DNA from: Streptomyces wuyuanensis
GTDB lineage: Bacteria > Actinomycetota > Actinomycetes > Streptomycetales > Streptomycetaceae
Direction: 5' to 3'
Length of the DNA stretch: 64,000 nt
Assembly: GCF_900103455.1 (NCBI RefSeq)
Contig: NZ_FNHI01000005.1
Coordinates: 186,001 to 250,000 of the forward strand
Every line of letters begins with the position of its first letter. Position 1 is the first letter of the stretch. A program made the translations under genes and the position numbers. Below the pieces are notes generated by a model. That model saw only the letters and a list, made by a program, of their open reading frames with translations, was not told the origin of the DNA and ran no database searches. Positions 18,201 through 25,503 of the stretch are shown piece after piece.

Positions 18201-18581
18201 GATGACGACCCTGCTCTTCTGGTCGCCCTTCAGCAGGGGCTCCGCGGTGAGGTCCCGCTCGTTGAGGAGGGCCTGGCCGTACTCCGCGGCGGCGCGCACG
18301 ATGAGCGCCGTCTTCTCGGCGTCCTGGGCCTCGTTCCAGGTGTCGATCGACCCCTTCACCTGGAAGCCGCCCATGACGAGACCGACCAGCACGGGTATGA
18401 GGAGGATCGCGTTCAGCCGGGTCGGCACACGCCAGTTGCGCGGCGACAGCTTGCTGGAACTGCCACCGGTGGTGGGGGGCTCCACGGGCTGCACATCCGC
18501 AGGCGACGCCACTGCGCGCGGGGGCGGGGTGAAGTTGCCCCGCGCCTGCTGTTCCGCGGAGCTCGTCTTGCTTCGCCTCAC
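15270..18581 (-). CDS. cvnA: conservon sensor kinase-like protein CvnA (accE-proximal copy)
   Basis: A 1103-residue membrane sensor. A cytoplasmic N-terminus is followed by TM1 (about 57-74), an extracytoplasmic nitrate/nitrite-sensing-type (NIT) domain (about 80-395), TM2 (about 400-424) and HAMP (about 425-500). FKLDHLATRMRRNGENLL occupies the usual dimerisation/phosphoacceptor position, followed by a HATPase domain with LLAELLENATTFSS (N box) and DKGIGLTAED (G1). The last about 370 residues are a low-complexity tail with DQNGY repeats, closed by a conserved motif (see findings). Starts with GTG; AGAGG lies about 11 bp upstream. Whether it autophosphorylates is unknown. It heads a four-gene minus-strand operon. 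Confidence 0.9.
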   Translation of the reverse strand: MRRSKTSSAEQQARGNFTPPPRAVASPADVQPVEPPTTGGSSSKLSPRNWRVPTRLNAILLIPVLVGLVMGGFQVKGSIDTWNEAQDAEKTALIVRAAAEYGQALLNERDLTAEPLLKGDQKSRVVIEARAATDAAKAKFDEAVEDMPQKEGLERRLNLFRAAEPGLEQLREAAYTVQFETATKSEGEDPNDPSDDERGPVATQESYVGVQHYLMEFANELGLGTGNVTSYGRMVYAIQLAKAAESLQRSIGTELLVRPSKKKDIRAGQTIAFTSYAYLEGIALGEYQSGGTQADVDRLKEVMAKKTAEGEKALTAKVTEAAAAGQSFKVPPKDEDGSVLGGMVGAISTGADPDELAEQGVIPEVWMAAATAKFEGYSEVEKELVDKAVNEAARISDEAKTDAIVNGLIVIIALLTAFILAGMVARQMSRSMRQLRTAAFGIAEQRLPMLVDQLSRTEPGRVDTRVQPIPIDSKDEIGEVARAFDQVHREAVRLAAEQALLRGNVNAIFTNLSRRNQSLIEGQLTLITDLENNEADPDQLENLFKLDHLATRMRRNGENLLVLAGEEPGRRWNQPVPLVDVLRAASSEVESYERIELTGVPETEIHGQAVTDLVHLLAELLENATTFSSPQTKVRVTATRLPDGRVMIEIHDKGIGLTAEDFADINHKLANPPTVDAAVSQRMGLFVVGRLSDRHGIRVQLRPSGEQAGTTSLVMLPDAITHGGGGEALPEDDFTVSQMIPTQQSFESAPMLTAAELGFDDSRYEDQPTDSRQLDPVNRSLMREERRAALEAQAGGDRPLFRDETEQAYADQGSYAEEQYEQGYAQEQQSAYDQNGYDQNGYDQNGYAAGAYDANGYENTGEFQVSGGYPERQDQPYAEASYDGSQGSAPQYDNGYASQPNQAEWADRNAYQGSYEPEYRADAESASAAPANGSERVGFERPAPAGGSGHHLTDAGLPRRGSSQPGQQAQQEQKWQSSAGNGGQTGGQAKQAPQGAQDGDTESDGSGEWRSKNDERWQRAEKLRKPAAGGVTSSGLPRRVPKANLIEGTAEQTPQNGPQVSRAPEDVRGRLSNLRRGVQQGRSAGTDTNGSGFGPGSTYNQER
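16045..16089. repeat. 3 x 15-bp perfect tandem repeat inside cvnA
   Basis: Three identical copies of CCGTTCTGGTCGTAC, in frame, encode the repeated DQNGY pentapeptide in the disordered tail. A degenerate fourth copy (DANGY) lies close by. The length is a multiple of three, so copy-number change would keep the frame. Confidence 0.9.
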
Positions 18582-18852
18582 TCGACCAACAACCTCTCGG
18601 CGTCGGCACCTAGGTTGTGCCGATTATTGTTCAGGGCCGTACTACTCATGAGTTCGTTGATTTCAGCACGCCAAGGGGGTCGGTTCCAAACAGTGGGATC
18701 TGGCCATTCCGAGCTCTCCGGACCGAAGATAAAACGGGCATAAAGAGCGAGCCCCGGCAAAAGGAGGGGTCTGTGTGAGCGCAGCGGTACCAGTCGGCTG
18801 CATCGGGTGTCCGAACCCCGGGAATTCTCTGTCGAAACGTTATGAACATGGA
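18582..18852 (-). promoter_or_regulatory. promoter region of the accE-proximal conservon
   Basis: This 271-bp stretch lies upstream of cvnA on the minus strand and must hold its promoter; I see no convincing -35/-10 pair. It contains a nested imperfect palindrome at 18605-18621 (GGCAC ... GTGCC around ACCTAGGT), 24 bp before the cvnA start. A frame of 102 codons crossing it lacks Streptomyces codon bias and is not called. Confidence 0.4.
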
Positions 18853-18883
18853 GGCGGACCGTGTCAAAAGGACACGGCCCGCC
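18853..18883 (-). terminator. terminator of the gltX-proximal conservon
   Basis: GGCGGACCGTGTC pairs with 18871-18883 (13 bp, one mismatch) over an AAAAG loop, 37 bp after the stop of the second cvnD. It separates the two tandem conservons, so they are probably two transcripts. Confidence 0.75.
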
Positions 18884-18919
18884 CATGAAAGGTCTACGAC
18901 AACTGCCGTATGCCCGCTT

Positions 18920-19501
18920 CTACTTGAGACGGGCCATGAGCGCGTGTTCCACGAGGGTGATGAGGGCGCTCTTGGCGTCGGCGCGGTGGCGTGCGTCCGT
19001 GGTGATGATCGGCGCGTCCGAGCCGATCTGGAGGGCTTCGCGGACCTCTTCGGGGGTGTAGGGCTGGTGCCCCTCGAAGCCGTTGAGGGCGACGACGAAC
19101 GGGAGGCCGCTGTTCTCGAAGTAGTCGACCGCGGGGAAGCAGTCGGCGAGTCTGCGGGTGTCGACGAGGACGACGGCGCCGATGGCGCCGCGGACGAGGT
19201 CGTCCCACATGAACCAGAACCGGTCCTGTCCGGGGGTGCCGAACAGGTACAGGATGAGGTCCTGGTCGAGGGTGATACGGCCGAAGTCCATGGCCACCGT
19301 GGTGGTGGTCTTGCCCCCGGTGTGCGTGAGGTCGTCGATGCCGGCCGACGCGGACGTCATCACGGCCTCGGTACGCAGCGGGTTGATCTCCGAGACGGCA
19401 CCGACGAACGTGGTCTTGCCCACGCCGAAGCCGCCCGCCACCACGATCTTCGCGCTGGTGGTCGACCGGGCAGAACCGCCGCTAGAGCTTGCGAAGTCCA
19501 C
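18920..19501 (-). CDS. cvnD: conservon GTPase CvnD (gltX-proximal copy)
   Basis: The second CvnD, 193 residues and 187 of 193 identical to the copy at 13618-14199. The same P-loop GGFGVGKTT, GTPGQDRF and ALNGFEG motifs are present, so both should be active GTPases. Overlaps cvnC by 20 bp exactly as in the other conservon. With identical interaction surfaces the two GTPases may cross-talk between the two sensors (inference). Confidence 0.9.
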   Translation of the reverse strand: MDFASSSGGSARSTTSAKIVVAGGFGVGKTTFVGAVSEINPLRTEAVMTSASAGIDDLTHTGGKTTTTVAMDFGRITLDQDLILYLFGTPGQDRFWFMWDDLVRGAIGAVVLVDTRRLADCFPAVDYFENSGLPFVVALNGFEGHQPYTPEEVREALQIGSDAPIITTDARHRADAKSALITLVEHALMARLK

Positions 19502-19889
19502 TGAGCACCCTTTCGAGCAGTGTCACATCCGGCGTGCCGCCGGCCTCTCCGTTGCCGGGCTGGTGGATCGCCACCATGCCGGCCTCCGCCAGGTCCGCCA
19601 CCAGGATCCGCGCCACACCCAGCGGCATCGACAGCAGTGCCGAGACCTCGGCAACGGACTTGACCTCCCGGCAGAGGTGGCAGATCCGTTGGTGCTCGGG
19701 CAGGAGCGTCGACAGGTGCGCCGGGTCGGCCGTGGTGCTGACCAGCGCCTCGATGGCGAGCTGGTAGCGCGGCCGGGTCCGGCCGCCGGTCATCGCGTAC
19801 GGACGCACCAGCGGCTGGTCGCCTTCATGACCGTAGTCGGTGTCCACGGGGACACCGTACGGATCGTGAGAGGCGGGGGGCGGGGTCAT
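19482..19889 (-). CDS. cvnC: conservon DUF742 protein CvnC (gltX-proximal copy)
   Basis: A 135-residue DUF742 protein. The N-terminal tail is only about 28 residues (against about 75 in the other copy) and unrelated in sequence. The DUF742 core from LVRPYAMTGGRTRPRY to LLERVLSGLRKL is shared but carries scattered substitutions, e.g. HLCREVKSVAEVSALLSMP. The start ATG at 19889 follows GGAGG by 4-5 bp; the frame extends 42 codons further without support. Gap to cvnB is 156 bp, the longest within either conservon. Confidence 0.88.
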   Translation of the reverse strand: MTPPPASHDPYGVPVDTDYGHEGDQPLVRPYAMTGGRTRPRYQLAIEALVSTTADPAHLSTLLPEHQRICHLCREVKSVAEVSALLSMPLGVARILVADLAEAGMVAIHQPGNGEAGGTPDVTLLERVLSGLRKL

Positions 19890-20045
19890 GAATCCTCCGG
19901 GCGTGACAGCAAGTGGTCGGCTGTGCCGTCTGACTGGGCCGGTGGGGGGCCGGATGGGGCGGCCGGACGGTGAGTGGACGGACGAGGGGTTACCTGGGGT
20001 GCACCTGGGGCGCACACCCCCGAACGGCGGGCTTCCTGAAAGTTC

Positions 20046-20468
20046 CTAGTGGAGAAGGCTCCCTTGGAGTTCGGCACGCAGGTCCGGGGTGAGGACGGTG
20101 CCGGCACGGTCGACCAGGAGAGCCATCTCGTAGCCCACGAGGCCGATGTCGGCGTCCGGGTGGGCGAGCACGGCCAGCGAGGAGCCGTCCGAGATGGACA
20201 TGATGAAGAGGAAGCCACGCTCCATCTCCACCACGGTCTGGTTGACCGCGCCGCCTTCGAAGATCCGGGACGCCCCCGCGGTCAGCGAGGTCAGTCCGGA
20301 CGCCACCGCCGCCAGCTGGTCGGCACGGTCGCGCGGAAACCCCTCGGACATCGCCAGCAGCAGACCGTCGGCGGAGACCACGACCGTGTGGGACACCCCG
20401 GGGGTGTTGTCCACGAAGTTGGTGATCAACCAGTTCAGATTCTGCGCCGCCTGGCTCATCGGGCTCAA
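20046..20468 (-). CDS. cvnB: conservon roadblock/LC7 protein CvnB (gltX-proximal copy)
   Basis: A 140-residue roadblock/LC7 protein, 139 of 140 residues identical to the other CvnB. The start appears to be TTG, directly abutting the cvnA stop (TAGTTG), with AGGAG 6-7 nt upstream; an in-frame ATG three codons later is too far from the ribosome-binding site. The corresponding codon in the other copy is GTG, so the position is conserved and the codon is not. Confidence 0.9.
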   Translation of the reverse strand: MSPMSQAAQNLNWLITNFVDNTPGVSHTVVVSADGLLLAMSEGFPRDRADQLAAVASGLTSLTAGASRIFEGGAVNQTVVEMERGFLFIMSISDGSSLAVLAHPDADIGLVGYEMALLVDRAGTVLTPDLRAELQGSLLH

Positions 20469-23400
20469 CTAACGCTCCTGCTGGTGAGTGGGGCCGACGT
20501 TGAAGCTACCGGTGTTTCCGGAGCCGCCCGCCTGACGACCCTGCTGGATGCCCCGACGGAGATTGGTCAGCCGGCCCCGCACGTCGTCCGGCGCACGGGA
20601 CACCTGCGGACCGGTGTGGTGGGGCTGCTCCTGAGCGGTGCCCGGCACGAGGTTGGCGCGCGGGACCCGTCGGGGCAGACCCGAGGTGGTGACGCCGCCG
20701 GCGGCGGGCTTGCGGACCCGCTCGGCCTGGCGCACCAGCTCGTCGTTGGGCGAGGTCCGCCAGGAGGCGGCACCCGCGTTGTGCTGACCGGACTGGTTGT
20801 TCTGACCCGGCTGGCCCTGGCCGGCCGCCGGGCGGCGCGGCGGGCCCGACGGGGCGGGACGCCCCGTCGGCTGCTGCGGAGCGGCCGGTGCCTGCGCGGC
20901 GCCGTTCGCCCCGCCCTGGTTCTGGTGGAACCAGTTGGTCTCCAGCGTGTCGTACAGCGGCGTACGGCCGTCGCCGGGTCCGGACGCCGGCGGCAGCGCC
21001 TCGGGCTGCGGCTGCGCGGGCAGGCTGCCCACGGCCGGACGCGGTGCGCGGAAGTCGCCACCGCCCTGACGCGGACGCGGGGCCCCGGGCCGGCCCTCGT
21101 CCTGGCCCGCCGCAGGCGGACGCGGGGCGTTGAAGTCGGGACGTGCGAACTGCTCGGTGGCCGCGGGGTCCTGGGCCGGGGGACGGCCCCCGTAGCCGTC
21201 GCCGCGGGCGGTACCGGGCCGTGCGTACTGGCCGGTGGTCTCGGGGTCCTCGTGACCGCGCGGGGCGTCGTGGGCCGAACGCGGCTGCTCGCCGCCCCAG
21301 CTCGCCGGCTGGGGGCGCTGCTGCCGGCCGCCGCTGCCGGGCTGGGCCGGACGGCCGGAGTTCCGGTCGGCCTGGCCGCGGTCCTGCGCACCCGGTCCGG
21401 CCGGACGGCCGCGACCGGCGTCGGCGCCGAACGCGCCCGCGGGAGCGCCTCCCTGGCGGGTGAAGTCCTGCTGGGCGGCTTCCTGGCCCGGGCCGCCCTG
21501 CTGCGGAACGCCCTCGCGACCGGGAAGCGCCGCGCGCGGAGACGATCCCGCACCGACCTGCCCGCGCTGTCCGCCGGGGGCGGGACGGCCGCCCGGACCC
21601 GCCGAGGGTCCGCTGCCGAGACCGGGGCGTCCGCCGCCGGCCGCGCCGGGCCCGCCGGTCAGACCCCGGCCGCCGCCGGCACCCGCGGGAGCCTGCGGGG
21701 CGCCGTTCTGCCCGCCCGCGCCGGGCTTGCCCGGTGCCTTCCTGCCGCCGTGGGCGACATCGACGGGGAGCATGACCAGCGCGGTCGTGCCGCCGGAGTC
21801 GGAGGGGCGGAGCTGGATGCGGATGCCGTGCCGCAGGGACAGGCGGCCGACCACGAACAGACCCATGCGGCGGGACACCGAGACGTCCACGGTCGGCGGC
21901 GACGCCAGCCGCTCGTTGATCGCGGCGAGGTCCTCGGGGGAGAGGCCGATGCCGGTGTCGTGGATCTCGACGAGCACACGGCCGTCGGGAAGCGCGTGAC
22001 CGGTCACGCGCACCTTGGTCTGCGGCGAGGAGAACGACGTGGCGTTCTCCAGCAGCTCGGCGAGGAGGTGCACGAGGTCGTTGACGACGCGGCCCGCGAC
22101 ATCGGTCGCCGGCACGGCGGCCAGCTCGATGCGCTCGTACTGCTCCACCTCGGAGGCGGCGGCACGGAGCACGTCGACCAGGGGGACGGGCCGGGTCCAG
22201 CGGCGGCCCGGCTCCTCGCCCGCGAGGACGAGGAGGTTCTCGCCGTTACGGCGCATACGGGTCGCGAGGTGGTCCAGCTTGAAGAGGGAGGACAGCTGGT
22301 CCGGGTCGGCCTCGCGGGACTCCAGCTCGGAGATCAGCGACAGCTGACGCTGGATGAGGCCCTGCGAGCGGCGCGACAGGTTGGTGAACATCGCGTTGAC
22401 GTTGCCTCGCAGGAGGGCCTGCTCGGCGGCGAGGCGGACCGCCTCGCGGTGCACGTCATCGAAGGCCGCGGCCACCTTTCCGATCTCGTCCCGGGAGTGC
22501 ACACCGACGGACTCGACCGTGGTGTCCACGTCCTGCGGGTCGGCCTCGGACAGCTGCTTGACGAGCTCGGGCAGGCGCTCCTGGGCGACCTTCGTGGCGG
22601 TGTCCTGCAGCCGGCGCAGCGAGCGGATCATGGACCGGGCGACGACGAAGGCGCCGATCAGCGACACACCGAGGACCAGCAGGATGAGCGCACCGTTGAT
22701 GATGGCGTCCTGCTGCGACTCCTGCTTGAGCTCGCGGGCCTTGCTCTCCATCTCACCGAGAAGCGTCTTCTCGATGGTGTTCATCGCGTCGATCTTGGTG
22801 TCGGCCTGGTCGGTCCAGTCCTTGTAACCGCGGCGCTCGGCGCTCGCGAGACCGCTGGGGCGGCTGAGCACGCGGACCGCGTAGTCGTTCGCCTCCTCGA
22901 TCTCGGAGTTGCCGTCCACGAGCGGGGCGGTCAGCTCCGCCGAGTTGCCGCCGAGGGACTCGTAGAGGTTCTTGAACGAGGCGAGGGCCTGCTTCTCGTT
23001 CTCGGCCGCGTCGTCGCCGGTGAGCCGGTCGTTCTCGTTCATCTCGCCGACGGTCTTGGAGTTGGCCGGGAGCGCGGCCGCGATGATCGCGCGCTGGATC
23101 GACGCGTACTCCTTGGCGGCCGAGAAGGCCGCCAGGGCGCGGGTGCGCTTGATCATCTCCGGGTTGTTGGTCGCCTGGGCCATGTCCTGGGACAGGGTGA
23201 GGAGCGACGTGATCAGCCGGTTGTAGCGGTTGATCGTCTGCGTGGTCGAGTCCTCGCCGTCGTAGGCCGTGCCCCGGATCTTGGCGATCGTCGTGACCTG
23301 CTGGGCGATCTGGCTGACGTTGGCGTGGATGCTCTCCAGCGCCTCGTCGCCCGAGGTGTCGCCGATGTCGCCGGTCGCGGCCAGGAAGGCATCCCGGTGG

Positions 23401-23918
23401 CGGTCGGTCTCCTTGCGGGGCTGGGTGACCTCGAAGGCGTCGGCGTTGCCGTTGTTGGCCAGGGGGCCGGCCGCGTGGTCGCGCTCCTCCTGGAGCGCCT
23501 CGGCGAGGGCCGTCGCCTCCTTGGTGAGCTGGGTGAGCAGCTGCATGTGGTCCAGCTGCTCGATGTCGCTCATCGACTCGTTGATACGCAGACCACCCAG
23601 GGTGGTCGCCGCGACAACGGGGAGCGCGAGCAGGGAGACCAGCCGGGTGCTGATGCGCCAGTTGCGCAGGGCGATACGGGAGCCCGTGTCGGACGGGCCC
23701 TTGGCCTTGGGCCGGTCCGCCGACTCCGCGGTGGCCGAGGCGGCGCCGGGGCGCGCTCCGCGGTCAGCGCTGTCGCCTGCCGGACCCTGGTTCTGGGTGT
23801 GCTGGGGCGAGGGGCCGCGGTCTTTCGCGCCGCGCGGCTCCTGTTCAGCGGCAGCTTCCCCTTGGCCCTGGCGGGCCTGGGGACGCCCCATGCCATCCCT
23901 CTTGAAACGTCCCTGCAC
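20469..23918 (-). CDS. cvnA: conservon sensor kinase-like protein CvnA (gltX-proximal copy)
   Basis: A 1149-residue sensor with the same architecture as its paralogue: long N-terminal cytoplasmic stretch, TM1 (about 93-110), NIT-type sensing domain, TM2 (about 402-427), HAMP, FKLDHLATRMRRNGENLL, HATPase with LLAELLENATSFSS and HDTGIGLSPED, then a Gly/Pro/Gln-rich tail of about 400 residues ending in the shared C-terminal motif. The sensing domain is only weakly similar to the other copy, so the inputs probably differ. The GTG at 23918 (MQGRFKRDG) was preferred because AGAGG lies at the same distance as in the other cvnA; an ATG nine codons later is an alternative with its own GAGGG. Confidence 0.88.
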   Translation of the reverse strand: MQGRFKRDGMGRPQARQGQGEAAAEQEPRGAKDRGPSPQHTQNQGPAGDSADRGARPGAASATAESADRPKAKGPSDTGSRIALRNWRISTRLVSLLALPVVAATTLGGLRINESMSDIEQLDHMQLLTQLTKEATALAEALQEERDHAAGPLANNGNADAFEVTQPRKETDRHRDAFLAATGDIGDTSGDEALESIHANVSQIAQQVTTIAKIRGTAYDGEDSTTQTINRYNRLITSLLTLSQDMAQATNNPEMIKRTRALAAFSAAKEYASIQRAIIAAALPANSKTVGEMNENDRLTGDDAAENEKQALASFKNLYESLGGNSAELTAPLVDGNSEIEEANDYAVRVLSRPSGLASAERRGYKDWTDQADTKIDAMNTIEKTLLGEMESKARELKQESQQDAIINGALILLVLGVSLIGAFVVARSMIRSLRRLQDTATKVAQERLPELVKQLSEADPQDVDTTVESVGVHSRDEIGKVAAAFDDVHREAVRLAAEQALLRGNVNAMFTNLSRRSQGLIQRQLSLISELESREADPDQLSSLFKLDHLATRMRRNGENLLVLAGEEPGRRWTRPVPLVDVLRAAASEVEQYERIELAAVPATDVAGRVVNDLVHLLAELLENATSFSSPQTKVRVTGHALPDGRVLVEIHDTGIGLSPEDLAAINERLASPPTVDVSVSRRMGLFVVGRLSLRHGIRIQLRPSDSGGTTALVMLPVDVAHGGRKAPGKPGAGGQNGAPQAPAGAGGGRGLTGGPGAAGGGRPGLGSGPSAGPGGRPAPGGQRGQVGAGSSPRAALPGREGVPQQGGPGQEAAQQDFTRQGGAPAGAFGADAGRGRPAGPGAQDRGQADRNSGRPAQPGSGGRQQRPQPASWGGEQPRSAHDAPRGHEDPETTGQYARPGTARGDGYGGRPPAQDPAATEQFARPDFNAPRPPAAGQDEGRPGAPRPRQGGGDFRAPRPAVGSLPAQPQPEALPPASGPGDGRTPLYDTLETNWFHQNQGGANGAAQAPAAPQQPTGRPAPSGPPRRPAAGQGQPGQNNQSGQHNAGAASWRTSPNDELVRQAERVRKPAAGGVTTSGLPRRVPRANLVPGTAQEQPHHTGPQVSRAPDDVRGRLTNLRRGIQQGRQAGGSGNTGSFNVGPTHQQER

Positions 23919-24451
23919 TAGCGTCGCAACCTCTGGACCAGGCGTCCCCCGCGATACGGAAGGACGGTGTCGGCGTCATAGGGGCGGTGGAGGCGCCCCC
24001 AGGTGGTCGTGGCCGGCGCTCTCCCCCTTCCCGCCGCCACTCGGCGCTGCGTTGCGCCCCCAGCGCGCCGGTTGGAAACCCGCGGCGGTGCGTGGAATTC
24101 CAGCACAGTGCCGGATCTCCAACAAGGGCCGTGTACCGGCCTGTGACCTGAGTGACACGTTGTGAGCGAGACGTCACGAGACGTAGAAAGTGATCGCGGA
24201 GGAATCGGGCGTTTATTCACGAGTCGCTTACGGGTGGGGGGTGTCCCAGTCGCGATGATCAGGAGCGGAATGGCGCATTCAGGTGTGCAATGTCCGTTTC
24301 TGAGCGGAGGTTTGGTCGTCCGGAATGACGGAATTGCCCTTCAGGTCGTGAGCAAACTCACACGTAGATCGTTGGCTCTTCCATGCTTTCGCAGGGAAAT
24401 CGCTGTTTAGCCTGACGCTTTACAAGCACCGGCACACTGACTAGGCGAGCG
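23919..24451. other. 533-bp intergenic region, divergent promoters expected
   Basis: This region separates cvnA (minus) from the small NPRRTTL ORF (plus), so promoters for both must lie here, but I cannot place them with confidence. A palindrome GTGAG-CAAA-CTCAC lies at 24348-24361. Base composition becomes less GC-rich after about 24160. Short frames here show no Streptomyces-like codon bias. Confidence 0.4.
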
Positions 24452-24628
24452 ATGAAGACGACGATGATGTTCCGCAACATAGCCAACCCCCGCCGCACGA
24501 CCCTGGCGCACCTCGAGGACGCCGGTGAACTGCAGCCGGAGGCGCAGCCGGAACCGTCCGTCCTGCTCCCCGCCCAGACGGCCAACCCCCGCCGCACGAC
24601 CCTGGTGGACGCCCCAGCGGCCCCGTAA
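24452..24628 (+). CDS. 58-residue ORF with duplicated ANPRRTTL motif
   Basis: A short reading frame of unknown function. Translation runs MKTTMMFRNI, then ANPRRTTL (residues 11-18), an acidic, Pro/Glu-rich spacer, a second ANPRRTTL (44-51) and a short VDAPAAP end. The repeats are exact at DNA level (25 bp, 24482-24506 and 24581-24605), 99 bp or 33 codons apart, so the frame is kept. There is no signal peptide and no transmembrane segment. Other in-frame ATGs occur at 24464 and 24467; only a weak AGGCGA precedes the first. It is divergent from the conservon and 80 bp ahead of the FAH gene. I do not recognise the family. Confidence 0.6.
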   Translation: MKTTMMFRNIANPRRTTLAHLEDAGELQPEAQPEPSVLLPAQTANPRRTTLVDAPAAP

Positions 24629-24708
24629 TACGGCAGGTCGGGCCCCTCTCGCGCGTTAGCCTGGAGCGTCAGACTCCAGCCAGCGGAACAGAGGGGCGCG
24701 AGGCACCC

Positions 24709-25503
24709 GTGCGGATCGCGAGATTCTCCATCGACGGCAATGTCGCCTTCGGCGCGGTCGAGGGCGAGGGAACCGGCGATCCGGCCGGCCTCGTCCTCGA
24801 CGTCATCAAGGGCATTCCCTACGGCGACTTCGAGCTCTCGGGCACGAAGATCCCCCTGAGCAAGGTCCGGCTGCTGCCGCCCGTCCTCCCGAACAAGGTC
24901 GTGGCCATCGGCCGCAACTACGCGGAGCACGCCGCGGAACTCGGCAACGAGGTCCCGGAGGTGCCGGTCGCCTTCTTCAAGCCCACCACCTCGGTGATCG
25001 GTACCGGCGACGCGATCGAGTACCCCTCGTTCTCGGACGAGGTGCACTACGAGGCCGAGCTCGCGGTGGTGATCGGCCGGCTCTGCCGCGACGTCCCGCG
25101 CGACCGGGTCAAGGACGTCATCCTCGGCTACACCTGCGCCAACGACGTCACCGCCCGCGACGCCCAGAAGCGCGAGAAGCAGTGGGCCCGGGCCAAGGGC
25201 TTCGACACGTCGTGCCCGCTGGGCCCCTGGGTGGAGACCGGCATCGACCTGGCGCGCGCCGGCGACCTCACCATCCAGTGCACGGTCAACGGCGAGCAGC
25301 GCCAGCTCGGTCGCACCAGCGACATGATCCGCTCCATCGAGGACCTGGTCGTCCACATCACCGAGGCCATGACTCTGCTGCCCGGAGACGTCATCCTCAC
25401 CGGCACCCCCGCCGGGGTCGGCCCCCTCAACGTCGGCGACGAGGTCGCCGTCACCATCGAAGGCATCGGCACTCTCACCAACAAGGTGATCAAGCGTGGC
25501 TAA
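24709..25503 (+). CDS. fumarylacetoacetate hydrolase-family protein
   Basis: A 264-residue FAH-superfamily enzyme, cytoplasmic, acting on a 2-oxo-type acid (hydrolase, decarboxylase/isomerase or acylpyruvase; reaction not determinable). Family motifs: [15 protein letters not shown], the metal site [13 protein letters not shown] (two Glu), NDVTARDAQ (Asp), the [16 protein letters not shown] substrate loop, and [10 protein letters not shown]. The GTG start at 24709 gives the usual N-terminus [10 protein letters not shown]. Its stop overlaps the gltX start by 8 bp, so the two are co-translated, an arrangement conserved in streptomycetes. Confidence 0.85.
   Translation: MRIARFSIDGNVAFGAVEGEGTGDPAGLVLDVIKGIPYGDFELSGTKIPLSKVRLLPPVLPNKVVAIGRNYAEHAAELGNEVPEVPVAFFKPTTSVIGTGDAIEYPSFSDEVHYEAELAVVIGRLCRDVPRDRVKDVILGYTCANDVTARDAQKREKQWARAKGFDTSCPLGPWVETGIDLARAGDLTIQCTVNGEQRQLGRTSDMIRSIEDLVVHITEAMTLLPGDVILTGTPAGVGPLNVGDEVAVTIEGIGTLTNKVIKRG

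Noticed and set aside
14946..18743. A 1265-codon plus-strand frame opposite cvnA
   Set aside because: Antisense shadow of a GC-rich gene; the translation is Val/Leu/Gly/Arg-rich with no domain, while the minus strand encodes a clear sensor.
18578..18886. 102-codon minus-strand frame between the conservons
   Set aside because: Spans the terminator of the upstream conservon and the promoter of cvnA; no Streptomyces codon bias and no ribosome-binding site.
20049..23921. A 1290-codon plus-strand frame opposite the second conservon
   Set aside because: Same reason: runs across cvnB and cvnA on the other strand without recognisable protein features.
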